Position numbers and translations under genes: made by a program
In this document: in pieces, positions 22,801-34,689 of the stretch
How positions within the stretch are numbered: position 1 is the stretch's first letter
Layout: every line of letters begins with the position of its first letter
Notes under the pieces: model-generated
What the model saw: the letters and a program-made list of their open reading frames with translations, nothing else
Told to the model about the DNA's origin: nothing
Database searches by the model: none
Assembly: GCF_023278565.1 (NCBI RefSeq)
Contig: NC_064675.1
Span: 2,604,001 to 2,668,000, forward strand
DNA length: 64,000 nt
Reading direction: 5' to 3'
Origin: Colletotrichum lupini
Lineage: Eukaryota > Ascomycota > Sordariomycetes > Glomerellales > Glomerellaceae

Positions 22801-23926
22801 TTAGGTGGGCGTGTCCGCTTCTTCTCTACCGTCCGCGGGCCGAGTAAAACTAAGAACGGGATCCGTAAATAAGGTCAACCTTGAACCGTGGCATAGGAAA
22901 AGAAGGATACTACTCCGTATGTGAGTATGGAGTATGAGACTTCAAAGTGTCACTGTATCAGGACTCCCAAAACCCGCCTGACAGCACCGCTCTTGGTGCA
23001 GATCATGTGTAAGGACCCAGGTCATAGATTGAAGATGGGTGCGACCGTTCGTTCTTCAAAGCTCGCCCATCTACCTGGCACATCTGGCGCGCAAGAATCC
23101 CCCCTGACTCGCCCGCACTCTTTTTTCGTTTCCTCCCGAACGGGGAATGCCAGCCATTTGCTTCGAGGACGAATCATGAACTGGAGATCCCCCGAAAAGA
23201 AGCATCTCTGCGACGGCGTTCCCCACTTCCCCCTTGGACCGTGCACGGCATCCTCCAGAGTCACATGTATAGTGACGTGGGTTGTCTAAATCCGGATTAC
23301 TGGCACCGGCCGGCTGGGGTGGGTCCCGGCGCCGACCGCGCCGCTCCCGTCCGGCTCACCTCATCTTGTCGCCACCACGAACCAATCACGAGCGTCCGCG
23401 GCCACCGCATCCTTCCAGTCAGCTCATTGACAGTAGGTCTCTCCATTGGTACATCATAACAGCTGAATGTGCACAGGGCCTGAAAGTATCCGTAAGGCAG
23501 TCAGCATTCGTGCCACGCGTAGGGCTACCTCTCGCCCGACGCCGTACATGTAAGTAGAAAAGATAAGATCGGATCGGAATTATCCCGTTCGTGACAAGCC
23601 ACCGCGAATGGTGAGTGGTTCGACGAAGGGATACCCAAGATATGGACCACGAAATCGTACACATCAAGCCTGATTCTGCATTTTAGGCAACCAAGTCTAA
23701 GAGCTGTGCATGTGTGTGGTATGATAGGAAAGCAGTAGGCCTCTCTCTAAATGCGACCAACACATTTGATATATAAGTTGTGATGCGTGACCATACGTTC
23801 TCCCGGTAAAACTACCCGTCATCTCATCAGATCTTGGAAAGCCCCCTCAGCATCAGATAAGCTTAAATCAACAAGAAAAGTTAAATGCAATCCATCCTCA
23901 CATCGCCCGCCACTACCGCCACCAGA
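19899..23926. other. Large divergent intergenic region
   Basis: About 4 kb between two divergent genes. I see no supported coding gene: the longer frames are proline- or glycine-rich readings of homopolymer tracts or lack family features. It holds two exact TACTCCGTA motifs (20886-20894, 22911-22919), a GGGAAGG-rich stretch near 21150-21180, and the poly-C block listed separately. Promoters of the protease and proteolipid genes must lie near its ends. Confidence 0.45.
22409..22575. repeat. Long poly-C tracts
   Basis: A 23-base C run (22409-22431) is followed, after a purine-rich spacer with a G run (22451-22464), by a 74-base stretch (22502-22575) that is C except for a few T and one G. The minus strand is thus a very long G tract that could form G-quadruplex or other non-B structure. 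Lengths in such tracts are also prone to assembly error. Confidence 0.85.
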
Positions 23927-24755
23927 ATGGACGAAATCGTCTTTGCGAACCTGGACCGCTGGTGCGTATCACATCCCCATCTCCCCCCTTTCCAAGCGTC
24001 CCAAATCCCGCAATACTCGCAGCTAACGCACCTCATCCTCCAAGTCCATCATACTCCGCAAGTTCATCCCCCCCAAGCCCCCCTCCCCTTTCTCATCCCC
24101 TCTCCTCCTCTAACCACCACCGACAAACAGTCCTTCTTCGGCGCAATGGGCTGCATATCCGCCATAGTCTTCACGGTCCTCGGCTCCTCCTACGGCACCG
24201 CCAAGTCCTCCGCCGCAATCTTCTCCGCGGGCGTCCTCCGCCCCGACCGCCTCATGCAGAACACCCTCTGCGCCATCATGGCCCAGATCCTCAGCATCTA
24301 CGGCCTCGTCGCCGCCGTCATCATCGCGAACCGCCTCGTCGAGAAGCAGGCCCTGCACACGAGCTTCCTGCAGTTCGCCGCGGGGATAAGCGTCGGCCTG
24401 TGTGGGCTTGCGGCGGGGTTCGCGATCGGGATCGTTGGCGATGCCGGAGGTAACTGCTTCTCCTCTATCCCACTTCTTCCCTTGCCCCCTTTCCCCTCCC
24501 CCTTGTGTCGTTTACTCTGCGCTGTCGATGACGCCTACGGCCTTCGGTCGAGGAACAAAGGGTCACAAGAGCAAGGTCGTAATGGTAACTGACACCCATC
24601 CAACAGTCAGAGCCACGAACCAACAACCGCGTCTATACACAGGCATGGTCCTAATCCTCATCTTCGCAGAGGTCCTAGGCCTCTACGGCCTCATCGTCTC
24701 CATCCTCCTGCTCTCGACTTCGCAAACGCAAGTCACCGACTGCTCAGGCTCCTGA
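23927..24755 (+). CDS. V-type proton ATPase proteolipid subunit c, divergent paralogue
   Basis: Proposed exons 23927..23965, 24131..24449 and 24607..24755 give 168 residues, near the ~160 of V-ATPase subunit c. Four membrane helices are visible. Recognisable c-subunit segments are [37 protein letters not shown] and [15 protein letters not shown]; the last holds the proton-carrying Glu of helix 4. Helix 1/2 differs from ordinary fungal subunit c: the usual glycine-rich GVGI stretch reads SSAAIFSAG, and the helix 2-3 loop is [11 protein letters not shown]. The expected YAPFFG N-terminus is not visible; exon 1 and its weak GTATCA donor are the least certain part, and an alternative ATG lies at 23885. 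It probably sits in the vacuolar V0 ring or a paralogous ring. The gene converges on VPS18. Confidence 0.8.
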
Positions 24756-25058
24756 AAAGAATCCCCTGCCTGTCTCTCTACCACAAATCCAAATCAAAGC
24801 CTTAACACCACAGCAAGACTTACGCTGTTGTCGAAACCGAGATGACGGGTTACAATACAAACAGAATCAATATAGTAGTCTTAAACCATGATCTTCCGGG
24901 ATATGCTCTGAACAAACTCTTGAATTTGAAAACGCCGGGTATTGCAGCCATTAAGACAACGCTTGCTCATGCAAGGTTCTTGTTTTTGCTATCATGTACA
25001 AAGATAAGAAGAGACCGCGGACGTCTACACCACAGAGGCCACCACACACCCACCCCCT
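24756..25058. other. Short convergent intergenic region
   Basis: 303 bases between the 3' ends of the proteolipid gene and VPS18. No gene or repeat seen; expected to hold both polyadenylation regions. Confidence 0.5.
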
Positions 25059-28000
25059 TTAAATCCTCCATTCATTGAGGTTATCCTGTGGCGTCACAAA
25101 TGGCTCATTAATCCTCTTAATGGCAAACTCGCTGCAAAGAATACTGCGTCATGTTAGCAATACGTCACTCGCAAATAGACAACCCGTTGTAAACTCACCA
25201 TGCTGATGCCACCAACGAGTCCAACTCCGTAATCATGGCCTCCCTCTTGGCGCCATTCACCAGACCTTTACTAATCTGCACCTGCAGCTCGCGGATCCTC
25301 TTGCTCGTGCCGACCCCGGCCTGCTCCAGTACCCTCTTGCCCAGACAATCCGAGTGAAACGAGTGCTGGCAGGGGAAGACAAAAAACTGCCTGCTCAGCA
25401 ACGGCAGCCCGCAGACGTAGCACTTCTCCCCGGGCTCGACAATGGCGTACCGGTGATCCAAGGCGGCGATGTCGACCTTGATATTCGTCGCCGTCTGCGA
25501 CGACTCGTCCATCTCCTTCTTCAACGAGTCAATGTTGCGCCCGTAATCCTCGAGCGCCGTGCAAATCTCCTCCTTGAAGTCGTCAATGACGACGAAGTCC
25601 GGGAAAAAGGGGATGAGATCCTCAATCTTTAGCAAGTCGCACCGCTTCAAAAAGTCAATGGCCGTCTTGATGCCGTTGGACTGCGAAATGACCTTGCGCG
25701 CGACGGCGAGCCAGAGCTTCTTCCGCAGAGGCGGGTTGGACATGGGCCGGTCGGCAATCACAGACGCCAGCTCAACCTCGTTATGCGAGAGCGCCAGGTC
25801 GACGGCTTGCAGGTACTGACCCATGCTGGTGTAGATGTGGACGCAAGACAGCGTGCGGTGGTGCTGGATGCACAGGCGAAGGGCAAAATCCGGGTCGTAA
25901 TTCGGCTCCTCGCCCTGCGATTCTAGATATGACAGCAAACCAGCTTCGTCTTTGGAGGTTTGTGCATATATCGAAACAAGAGTGTTGTGTACTGCCGAAT
26001 CCTTGGAGTTGAGCTGGTTGATGACATACTGCAGATACCTGACGGCCTGGTTCTGCTGGGGGGTGCCCTCGAAGTTGCGGTTATACTCCAGCAGCGCAGG
26101 AATCAGCTTGCGAGGCTTCAAGTCGGAATGGCGCATGAGGATCTCAACAAGGTCCGAAGCGACGTGCGTCATGAGCACAGTGCTGTACCGGTAGAACACC
26201 TCAGGATCCGTCTGCTTCTTCAGCACCGTCAGTACCTCGGGCCACCGCTCGCGCTGAACCCAGTACGACAGGACGTAGTTGTAGTCGTTGACGGCGTTGG
26301 CAAAGTGCAACAGCTCTTGCTCCCGACCGTGGCTGCTGATCACGTCGTACACTGTCCGCCGGTCGAGGTCAGACTTGTACTTGTTGACAAACTCCTGGAA
26401 CTCGCCCTGGACAGCGTGGAGCTGCTCTCTCGACTGCGCCGGGTTGAGGCCGTCCGCTAGCTCGGCTTGCGTAATGATAGTGTCGTCTAGCGAGTTGAGC
26501 CTCGCCATGAAGATCTCTACCAGCCAACTCGCAATCATTATTCTTTGCATGACGGCCGCCTTCTTCGACGTGCTCAACTTCGCCAGTAAATATTTCCTCA
26601 GAGCGTCCGGCTCGTTGTTGTCGATAAAGGTAAGAGCCACCTCTTCAAATGGCTTATTGCTGCGTCCGTACACCGAGGCGGCCTCCATATATTGCCGCTT
26701 AGCAACGAGGTGGTCACCATATGAGGTCGCTACCGTCTCCCGTTGCGCGGGCGTCTTGGCATGCTGCAGCGCAGAGTCAAACTGTTGCAGCTTCAGCATG
26801 ATTTGCCAGATATTGCGGTCCTCGTCCCTGACGACGACCTCGAAGATTTCCTGCGCAGTGAACATCCAGAATGTGTTCTTTTGCAGATCCACAGACAAGC
26901 TCACAGCCTTCTGGCCCGGGTCCAACACGATCTGGTCATAGACCACCTCTCCAGTCAGGCGATTCGTGGCTACCACGCGGCCTCCAATCAGGCTGACAAT
27001 GTGCCACTGCGTCAGCGCAATCGCCTCGACGTAATCCGCCGTAGCTTTTCGCTTGCTTCCCGATCCGTCAGACGACGAACCAATCTTGTCCCGCGGGAGC
27101 ATGCTCGACTCATTGAATATCTTTTTGCCCTCGGCGCTTGAGGCGAGCTGCCCGTGGAAGATACCCTGCGCAGACAGCCACGCGTAGGCCCGTTCGTGCG
27201 CCTCGTCCTCGTACGGGTTCTGGTCAGGGGGATCCGGCGAGACGACCAGCGCAGACGTGGCGGCGGCCGAGGCGCGCGACAGCTCGTGAATGACGGGCTG
27301 CTCCGACTCAAACAGCTTCGTGTACACCGACCCTCCGCTGTCGTGGCCGCTGCCGACCTTGCCAGCCAAATGAAACAGCCGGCTCTGCGTCGCAATCATG
27401 ACCCGCCGCATGTCCGGTCGTTTCGGCAACGTATCGGCCCAGAGTCCCGTGATCGGTCCATCCGGGAGCTTGTGCAGGTTCTTGAGCTTGATGTCCTTCT
27501 TATAGAACTCCGAGGTGGTCTCGATGGAGGCCTCGTAGATGTTGCCGTCGGCGGCACCGAGCAAAATCTCGCGGGTCGACGCCGTGGGCAGCGAGGGATT
27601 CCAGGCAACGCTCTCGATGGAGACGCCTCGCAGGCGGGCCAGGGCGCGCGGGTGCTTGTGTTGGGAGTGGAGGTAGTAGTTCTCGCCGAGCGCCGTGCAG
27701 ACGAGGAGGTGGGAGGCGGTCGGATCGAGAAACATGCGGCGGATGACGCCGACTTCTGCCGGTTTCTTGGGGAGGTCAATGTCTGCGAATAGTCTCATGG
27801 TTAGCAACCCATTATTCGTAGGTAGCAAAGTACCGTCGTTTCGTCCGACTGTAAAACGTACCATCAATGTCCTCGGGCCTATTAAGGTCGATGCGCAAGA
27901 TACGTCCGTTGGATAACGCCAAAACTAAAACATTGTTCGCGACCTGGGCGGCGACAAAGTCGGCCGCGATGGAGAACTGCAGCTGGACTCGCTCGACGAT

Positions 28001-28081
28001 GAACATGGGCAGCGCGGCGTCGTCCAGGTCGAGCACCCCGTTGCCGGCGGCGACGAAGCCGTCGGTGGGGTTCAAAGCCAT
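25059..28081 (-). CDS. vps18: Vps18/Pep3, HOPS/CORVET core subunit
   Basis: Three exons (28081..27862, 27782..25199, 25143..25059) give 962 residues, close to yeast Pep3. The N-terminal ~400 residues form the Pep3/Vps18 beta-propeller region, the middle is the clathrin-heavy-chain-like helical solenoid, and a short coiled coil precedes a C-terminal RING-like zinc domain. That domain has CYVCG near residue 860, then PCQHSFHSDC, and a final C-x2-C (CILC) from the last exon. The last intron has two possible acceptors 12 bases apart; I chose the upstream one because it restores the last cysteine pair. Vps18 bridges the HOPS and CORVET tethers that drive fusion at endosomes and the vacuole. Downstream, convergent, lies a V-ATPase proteolipid gene, also vacuolar. 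Confidence 0.95.
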
Positions 28082-28882
28082 GATTCGAAGGGGCGGCTAC
28101 GTCGAGGTCATACGGGCATCGTCGCTGGGGATCGTGATTTCGCTTCGAGCGTTGGTGAGCGCGCCAGCTGCGGTTGCGCAAAGTGGACTACTCGTTGGAG
28201 GCTGGTGATTGTATGTGTGGTCGCTGTTGGTGTAAAGGATGGATGACATAGGCAGGGAGCTCGGCTGGCCCCCCACTGCAACCTGGGAACGGAGCTATGG
28301 CGGTACGTACTTCTGAAGCACCGAGCTCTCAAGTTCCTCAAGCTCGAGGTATTCAATTGTGACATTTCACAACTTATTCGGCACCTCTGCGGCAATCCTC
28401 ACTGGGAATTCTTCATTTCACCACATAGCTAAGCATACTGCAGCAAATGGAGAGCTTCGTCTATTTTCATCTTAATTTCGATGACTATCCTTAATCTGCC
28501 TAGTAGCTAGGATATCTCTCGACCCCTTTGGTCTGCACAATGGTGCACCTCGAGCCCTCCTCGAACCTGCCGTCCCCCATTTTGATACGAGTATCTTCAG
28601 TTGATCGCTTTGAAAGGCAAGGTACTTTTTCTCGACCCCGTCCGGTTTCCATAGAAGGTAAGGTAAAATAAGTAAGAGCTATGCAAGTTTGTTGATCGCT
28701 TTTAAATATGACCGGCCAAGCTCTTCTGCCGGTGTGAAAGTTGCGATGTATGCAAGTGAACATGAAGGTGATAGCGGTTGCTCTAATTTAGTTAGGCCCG
28801 GGCTGTTCGTCACCCGGATAGAGCAGAAAATTATTGCCTTCGCCTCACCAAGAAGGTGAAGGCGAGTAGGTCATTCGAGAAC
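28082..28882. other. Intergenic, upstream of VPS18
   Basis: 801 bases between the VPS18 start and the 3' end of the methyltransferase gene, both on the minus strand. The VPS18 promoter should be here. No other feature is supported. Confidence 0.45.
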
Positions 28883-30383
28883 TCAGACCGCCGTCTCAAT
28901 GGCGGACTCGTCATCGTCATGGTGTCTGCTGCAAGCATCCTCACGCGCGGTATCATCCGTCTCATCCGCGTCGTCGTTAAAAATCGGGTACACCCTCGGC
29001 GGCGTGACCGCAGTCGTCGGCTTTCTTCCCACCAATACGCGCGCCTTGACGATGAGACCATGCGACTTGATCGGATCCCTCGCCAGGCGGGCCATCTCCC
29101 TCGCGACGTTGTGGCACGCCGTCTTTACGTGATCGGGCTCCCAGCCCATGTACTTTGTGAGCGGCCGCAGGCACTCGGCTTCCAGGCCGTCGATGCAGGC
29201 AATCAGCCACAGCTTGCCCTCGCTTGACTCGAGATTAATAGGTATCGTGTGCTCCGTCAGCTTGATATCGGTGAAGCCGGCATCCGTCAACAGCTTCGGG
29301 TTCATGTGCGCGACGCCTCTCGCCCGCCCGGCCTTGACGCCCGCCTGCGTCAGGTCTCTCGAGAGCTCGTGGATCTCGGACGTGGGAGGGAACTCTGAGA
29401 GGAACTTCTTGAAGCCCTGCTGGTCGTCCCAGTCCAGCAGCTCGATCCAGCCGCCGGGGCGGATGACCTTGAAGGCCTCCTTGTAGATAAAATTCCAGTC
29501 GAGGAAGGCGCCCATCATGTGGCGGAAGTGTACCAGGTCGAACGAGTTGAGCTCGCGCTCCCACTCGAGCTCGGCGTCGTCGACTTCGAAGAAGCAGTTC
29601 ATCGGTATTGACGTGGGCGCTATGGCGGAAATGTCTGTGCCAATGACCTCGCAGTTGGGGAACTCGTCCGCCATGCCTATCGCCCACTCGCCAATGCCCG
29701 TGCCGACGTCTAGTATCCTCTGTGGGTTCTCCATCGGTACCGTGCTCAGCTTGCCGTCGAAAACGTGGAGATAGACTCTGTGGATTAAGCTCATGCGGCA
29801 CATTTCCCACTCATCGTTTGGAAGGTGGTAGTGGGATCCGCAGTATCGACGACCGTTTTCCCACTGGTAGTCCAACTCTCGCTCCATGAATGACCTCGTT
29901 GACGACCTGCAGTAACCTCCTAGTCAGCCTTCGTCCGAACCGTCATCGCTTGGCGGGCTCTGCATAGGCGTAGAAAAAAAAAAAAAAGCAGCACACATCC
30001 CAGAAAATTACTCACATGTCTTGGTGATTTGGCGACGTCATGTAGGGCATCTCGGTGCGATGCGACTCGCTCGGTCGAGGGTAGTGACTCGGCGCAAACA
30101 CAGAAAAATTATCGTCATCGTCAACCTCCATGCCCTCCTCCTCTTGCGAATTCCACTCCTCGTCGGCCTCGAGACCGGCCTGCGAACCATCTTCGGTGCT
30201 GCCCATGACGCTCGTCATCTCGGTGGCGGCGCTCCCGGTATCGCGCATGCCGCTCGACAGGCCGTCGCTCGAGTGGGAGGCGAGCTCGTCGGTGGTGGAC
30301 ATGCTGGACTCGGCGCCCTGCGCGGGGTCTGGTCGTGTGCTGGTTCCCTTGTTGCGCTTCTTAGTGCGCCGCTTCCTGGCCAT
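28883..30383 (-). CDS. LaeA-like SAM-dependent methyltransferase
   Basis: Two exons (30383..30016 and 29906..28883) give 463 residues. Exon 1 encodes a basic start (MARKRRTKKRNK, a possible nuclear signal), then a disordered Ser/Asp/Glu-rich region. The LaeA/UMTA-type core begins with WENGRRYCGSHYHLPNDE. SAM motif I is LDVGTGIGEW with the acidic end of strand 2 in IGTDIS, followed by FDLVHFRHMMG and RPGGWIELLDW. Relatives include LaeA, the global regulator of fungal secondary metabolism, and many paralogues of unknown role; this could be either, and no biosynthetic cluster is visible nearby. The C-terminal tail is acidic with an HHDDDES stretch. The intron carries a 14-A run. A 4.3 kb gene-free region lies upstream. 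Confidence 0.88.
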
Positions 30384-30802
30384 GGGCGGCGGCGGCCGAG
30401 ACCCGTCCCGTCCGTTTGTGCCACCCGGGAAGGGTCTGAGTTGGAAGGGGTCCCTATCGCGGTCTTTCTGTTCCTAGTCGGCGGCCCCGGAACGTCATGT
30501 CATGACCCGCGACGGGATGCCGGGAGGATGAGGTTGGTTGATTTTGTTTGGCGGCTGTGAGTAGAAAAGGAGAATGGGTTTCGTCGTTCTCGTCGTTCTC
30601 GTCGAGGTTGATTAGGTACCAGTAGAGGGCCAGTAAAGGGGGGCGGCGGAGTGGGTTCTCGCGGAAATCTCAAAGGACGGAAATAGAGGGCTGGCGATTT
30701 TGGTGCCAAATCCGGATGCTATCGGTCGGCCGATCGGTGGTCGCGATTGCGATTGCTCGGGCAGATTGTGGAAAGTGTGTTTTTGCTCCTTGGTGTAGAC
30801 TT

Positions 30803-30828
30803 GAGAGAGAGAGAGAGAGAGAGAGAGG
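30803..30828. repeat. (GA)n microsatellite
   Basis: About 13 uninterrupted GA units on the plus strand (CT on the transcribed side of the methyltransferase), 420 bases upstream of its start codon, so likely in its promoter or 5' UTR. Confidence 0.9.
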
Positions 30829-31282
30829 AACAAAAGAGAAAAGATGGTACGAGGCCGAGTGCGGTAAAGCGGGAGAAGATTGAAAGAAGGGGCCTCTCTT
30901 GGAAAGGAAGACGCGGGAGGGCGGGACTGGCAGAGAGACGATGGCTTAAGAAACTCCGTAGAGGCTTTCGAGGGGGGTACAAAGTAGTGGAAAGGACGTT
31001 CGTTTTGAGGATAATCAGGCGACGACGTGACTTGCCAGTCGGGTAGGATTAACACTGAAAGGGTATGGCTGCTCCGGGGAGGACGTCCTAGTGCGGGTGC
31101 CCTTGGCCAGTGCATTGCTCTAATCCTGTGCAGAAATCCTGACAGGTGCCGGGATCTCGCAACTTGCAAGGACGCTGGCGATGGGACCGGGACGACGAGG
31201 ACGACGGACGAGGGGGGTGGGTGGGAACCGACGGGGCAAACGATCAAGGGTTCTTTTCACTGCTGAATTACCAACGGGCATT

Positions 31283-31304
31283 CATACATACATACATACA
31301 TACA
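31283..31304. repeat. (CATA)n microsatellite
   Basis: Five tandem CATA units, 12 bases before a TACTCCGTA motif. Confidence 0.85.
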
Positions 31305-34300
31305 ATGCATTACTGTACTCCGTAGACTGTCCGTCTCGTCAATCACTTGGACTGTGGACAGACACAGCGGCAGAAAGTGTGGGAGCTGCCGTGGAGATCG
31401 TTGCTTTACCTTAGCAATGGAACCTACTACGGAGAGTCTCTTGTTCCAAGAGTCCGACTGGCTTGGAACTAATACGGAGACACGAGCTTGGATACTCTAC
31501 TGCACAGTAGCTGCGGGAGTGGACGAGGGCCATGTCGTTAAAACGGCATCTTAATGGACCCAGAGATGGTGGTGCGGGCTCGAGGTAAGGTATCATTTTG
31601 TTGCGTCTGGACCTCTTGCTCCAATTCTAGTACGCTTCTACGCCTACGTACTCCTACGCAGTATGCAGGACGCGAAAGACATGGAATTTCATTCGTACAT
31701 TCGAGCCACCAAGCTCTCTGCATTGGTACGCTGGATATGCAAGGTCAGTGTGCTACATCAGGGTACACATTGTAGTCGTGAAGAAACACTGGGCACGTAA
31801 GGATTGTACTCGCAACCAACTGAGATTCCCAGCGGCTCACGGATTGGATAAATAGGGCTGCCTGCTATGCTCGAGGAGTCGACCAAATTATGATGGCCCA
31901 TCTGCCTCCTTCGTTTTCTTCCCCTCATCTTGAATCAAGTCTAGAACCGAGGACTGGTACGATTCCAGGGAACCGCCGGTACGGGCAGTCAGCACCTTAC
32001 TGCACCTAAGCACTTGAGGTAGTAGACGGAGGCTGCAGGCAAGCTGCAATATACCCTCCACTGCCTACCTTGGCATCACTTCATTTCTTGACCTCTGAGA
32101 GTACGATACATGCTACTTCCTCCTCGCCATTGGTAAGCAAGGCGTACCAAACCCTTATGCGCATCCTTTACCCCAATTCCGGCTCCCACTCGCGATATTG
32201 TTCCCAACAGCATGGGACGGAAGTCTGGGCTCAAAGAAAAGGGAAAACCCACGCACAGGCACTCGCTCAGAACTCTCCATCGCCGCGGTGCGTCCAAGGA
32301 CTCCCAGGCCCAAGGATGAGGGACAGCCCCCCCTCTCCGTGGCCCCCGCCGTTGGAACCTTGGAGGCTTGGGCTTTCCCCTTCAGACCCCACCGAACCAC
32401 AACTTCAGAGCCCACAACCGCGCCTCGGGGGCTCTGTCTCTCCCTCCCAGGTCTCTCGCTGCCACTTCTGGTTGGCCCGGGTCTCGGAGATGGATGGGTC
32501 CGGGTCGTTGTGGACCAAGGTAGGTCGTCTTCCTCCCCCCGGACCCCCGCCCACACCACACCTAATGTTGCCCTTACCCAGAAGCTCAAGCACGTCCAAG
32601 GGGGAACAGGATGGGAACCCAAAGGGAAGAAAAGAGAGAAGAGAGAGGGGGTCAAGCGGTTCACGCGAATCAAGCCTCGAGGACCGTTGTCTAGCAGTTT
32701 TACAGGATTATTATCTATATACGAGATTCATCCACCAAGAAAGCGGGAAATGTACTGTCTAGCCCTCATCCAGGCTCCAACCTGTGCGATAAGGAAGGCT
32801 ATTCCTCGGCCGTGACTTTCCTGTACCTTGTTATGTACTTGACGTTCGCTCCAACCTTCAGCCCACCAGCCCATCATGTTCCAACCGAATCCCAGATGGG
32901 ACATCAATTCCCCTCCTTCGATAAAATTGAACAAGTCCGTACAAGGTGGGGTCCGGAGACGGACAAGAGCCCGATGGTTATCGCTCGTAGCTAGATAGGT
33001 ATTTCAATATGCACCGGTGGCACCAGCAGCAAGCCGGAACAACGCAAGAAGGAGAGGTGAGCTATCTACTACTGCTGCACGGCATCACCAATCCTGCCAA
33101 TCTAGGTAGGTTACACAAACCTCATGGAGCAGGTAGGTATCCATCCGTACCTCGATGTCAAAGAGAACAAGTTTGAATCCCTCCGCCTCCGAGAAGTCCG
33201 ATCCCGAACCAACCAAAGTTGAATGACCGGGGTGTAAATCCATCTCGAACCATTCGCGCGGTACCTTACCTTGCCTTGCCCTCCTTCCCTTGACGACCTC
33301 CCAAGAGGAGAAGAGAGGGGAGAGCGGAGTAATCGTACCGTTCATAGGGGTCGAGACCTTTTCCCTTGTGACTCTCAACAACTCTGTCCGTACAGACGGT
33401 CCATTGACCATTTAACAGTGACACTAGGACCTAAGAAAGAAAGGCGAGAAAAAAGTAAGAACAGCAGTAACAAGAAACATGTGGAAATGGGAGAAAGAGG
33501 GTTACCTTCTCAGACCATTCGGCTGGTTTGCTCAAGTTTTGAATACCCCAAAAGCAATCAAACGAACCCAGCAACAAATCCCCTCGCATCTGCATGTCAG
33601 AAAGAGAGAATGAAAAACACGTGGTCCAGCCCCCTCCTCCCCTCCCCTCATGCGAAGGATCACAAGCAAAGAAGGAATACCAAAAAAGAAAAAAAGGAAT
33701 ATGACCATCCACAGCCGAATGTTGCCAAAAGTCTCCGAGAGGCGCGGCCCACGAGCTTCACAGCCATCATCACACGTGGGGAAAACCCCCCTCCTCAGTC
33801 CATGCAATGTAGCCAGTCTGCCTGTCTATCCCATTGAAAGCATTCGAGACGATTATCATCTGAGCTTGTGTATTCCAGAATAACGATACCCCTAGACCAG
33901 GTCAATATGCCTGTTGTTCCGATTGCCTCCCCTCGCCTCGGTACCAAAGTAAAGAACCCAAAGAGATGGTTCACTCTCCAACAAGAACCAACATCAAACG
34001 TGTGAACCTGCATGCCGCCACCGCCGCCCCCTCTCTCGCTTACACCTTGGCCCACATGTTGTCACGAGAAGAGGAAGGGGGACCAACTTCATTCTATGAA
34101 TGGATGATGATGACTGTAAGAGTTCATTACTTTATTGCATAACATGCAGATGACAAAGGATAGAAGCAGAAGAAACTGCACGTGGGCTCAACGATACGAA
34201 TAACCTGATCATTGCTCTTTGAGCTATAACGCAACGCCTTTCCTCACTTTCATAGGTTGTCTTGACCCACTACTCTACCTGGGTAACAGTCGCCCGTCAT

Positions 34301-34689
34301 CATCCACAATATCAAAGAAGTCTCACAAAGGCTATCGAGCCAACAAATCACATATGCATATCGAATATGGACTTGACTTTTGGTGAAAAGCTTCGATTTG
34401 CCGACCATCGACCATATGTTCTCTCTATGATTGAACTGCCATACTGTGTGCCTTTTACGCCCCCGCCATAAACCGGAGCCAGAAAAATGTGTTGTGTTTG
34501 TTGTGTTGTGTGTTCTGCAAACTTGCCAAGCTTTCTTTGGCCATACGCCAGACCGTGTTGCACGTCTCTAAAAGGATTTACATCGTAACAATTGAAGGAG
34601 CACACCCTTCCTCATGTCAATTTTCATGTCTCTCGTTCATTCCCCCTCTCCTCCTCCCCCAACCACTCGTCCACTCATGAGCGTATGGT

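Larger units (their letters stand above)
30384..34689. other. Gene-poor 4.3 kb interval
   Basis: No supported gene between the methyltransferase start and the dehydratase stop. It holds a (GA)n run, a (CATA)n run, one exact TACTCCGTA (31316-31324), the second copy of AAACTCCGTAGAGG (30951-30964) and scattered AGGTAGGT strings near 32050-33140. Open frames at 32070-32815 overlap each other in different frames and show no family features. The methyltransferase promoter should be near 30.4-31.5 kb. Confidence 0.45.

Noticed and set aside
22372..22872. Long open frames of proline or glycine codons on both strands
   Set aside because: They are created by the poly-C tracts and contain no protein-like sequence outside the homopolymer.
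28883..30383. A secondary-metabolite gene cluster around the LaeA-like methyltransferase
   Set aside because: No synthase, terpene cyclase, P450 or transporter typical of such clusters lies nearby; neighbours are housekeeping genes.
32070..32815. Two overlapping plus-strand frames of 205-230 codons
   Set aside because: They read the same DNA in different frames with low-complexity Pro/Ser sequence and no recognisable motif.
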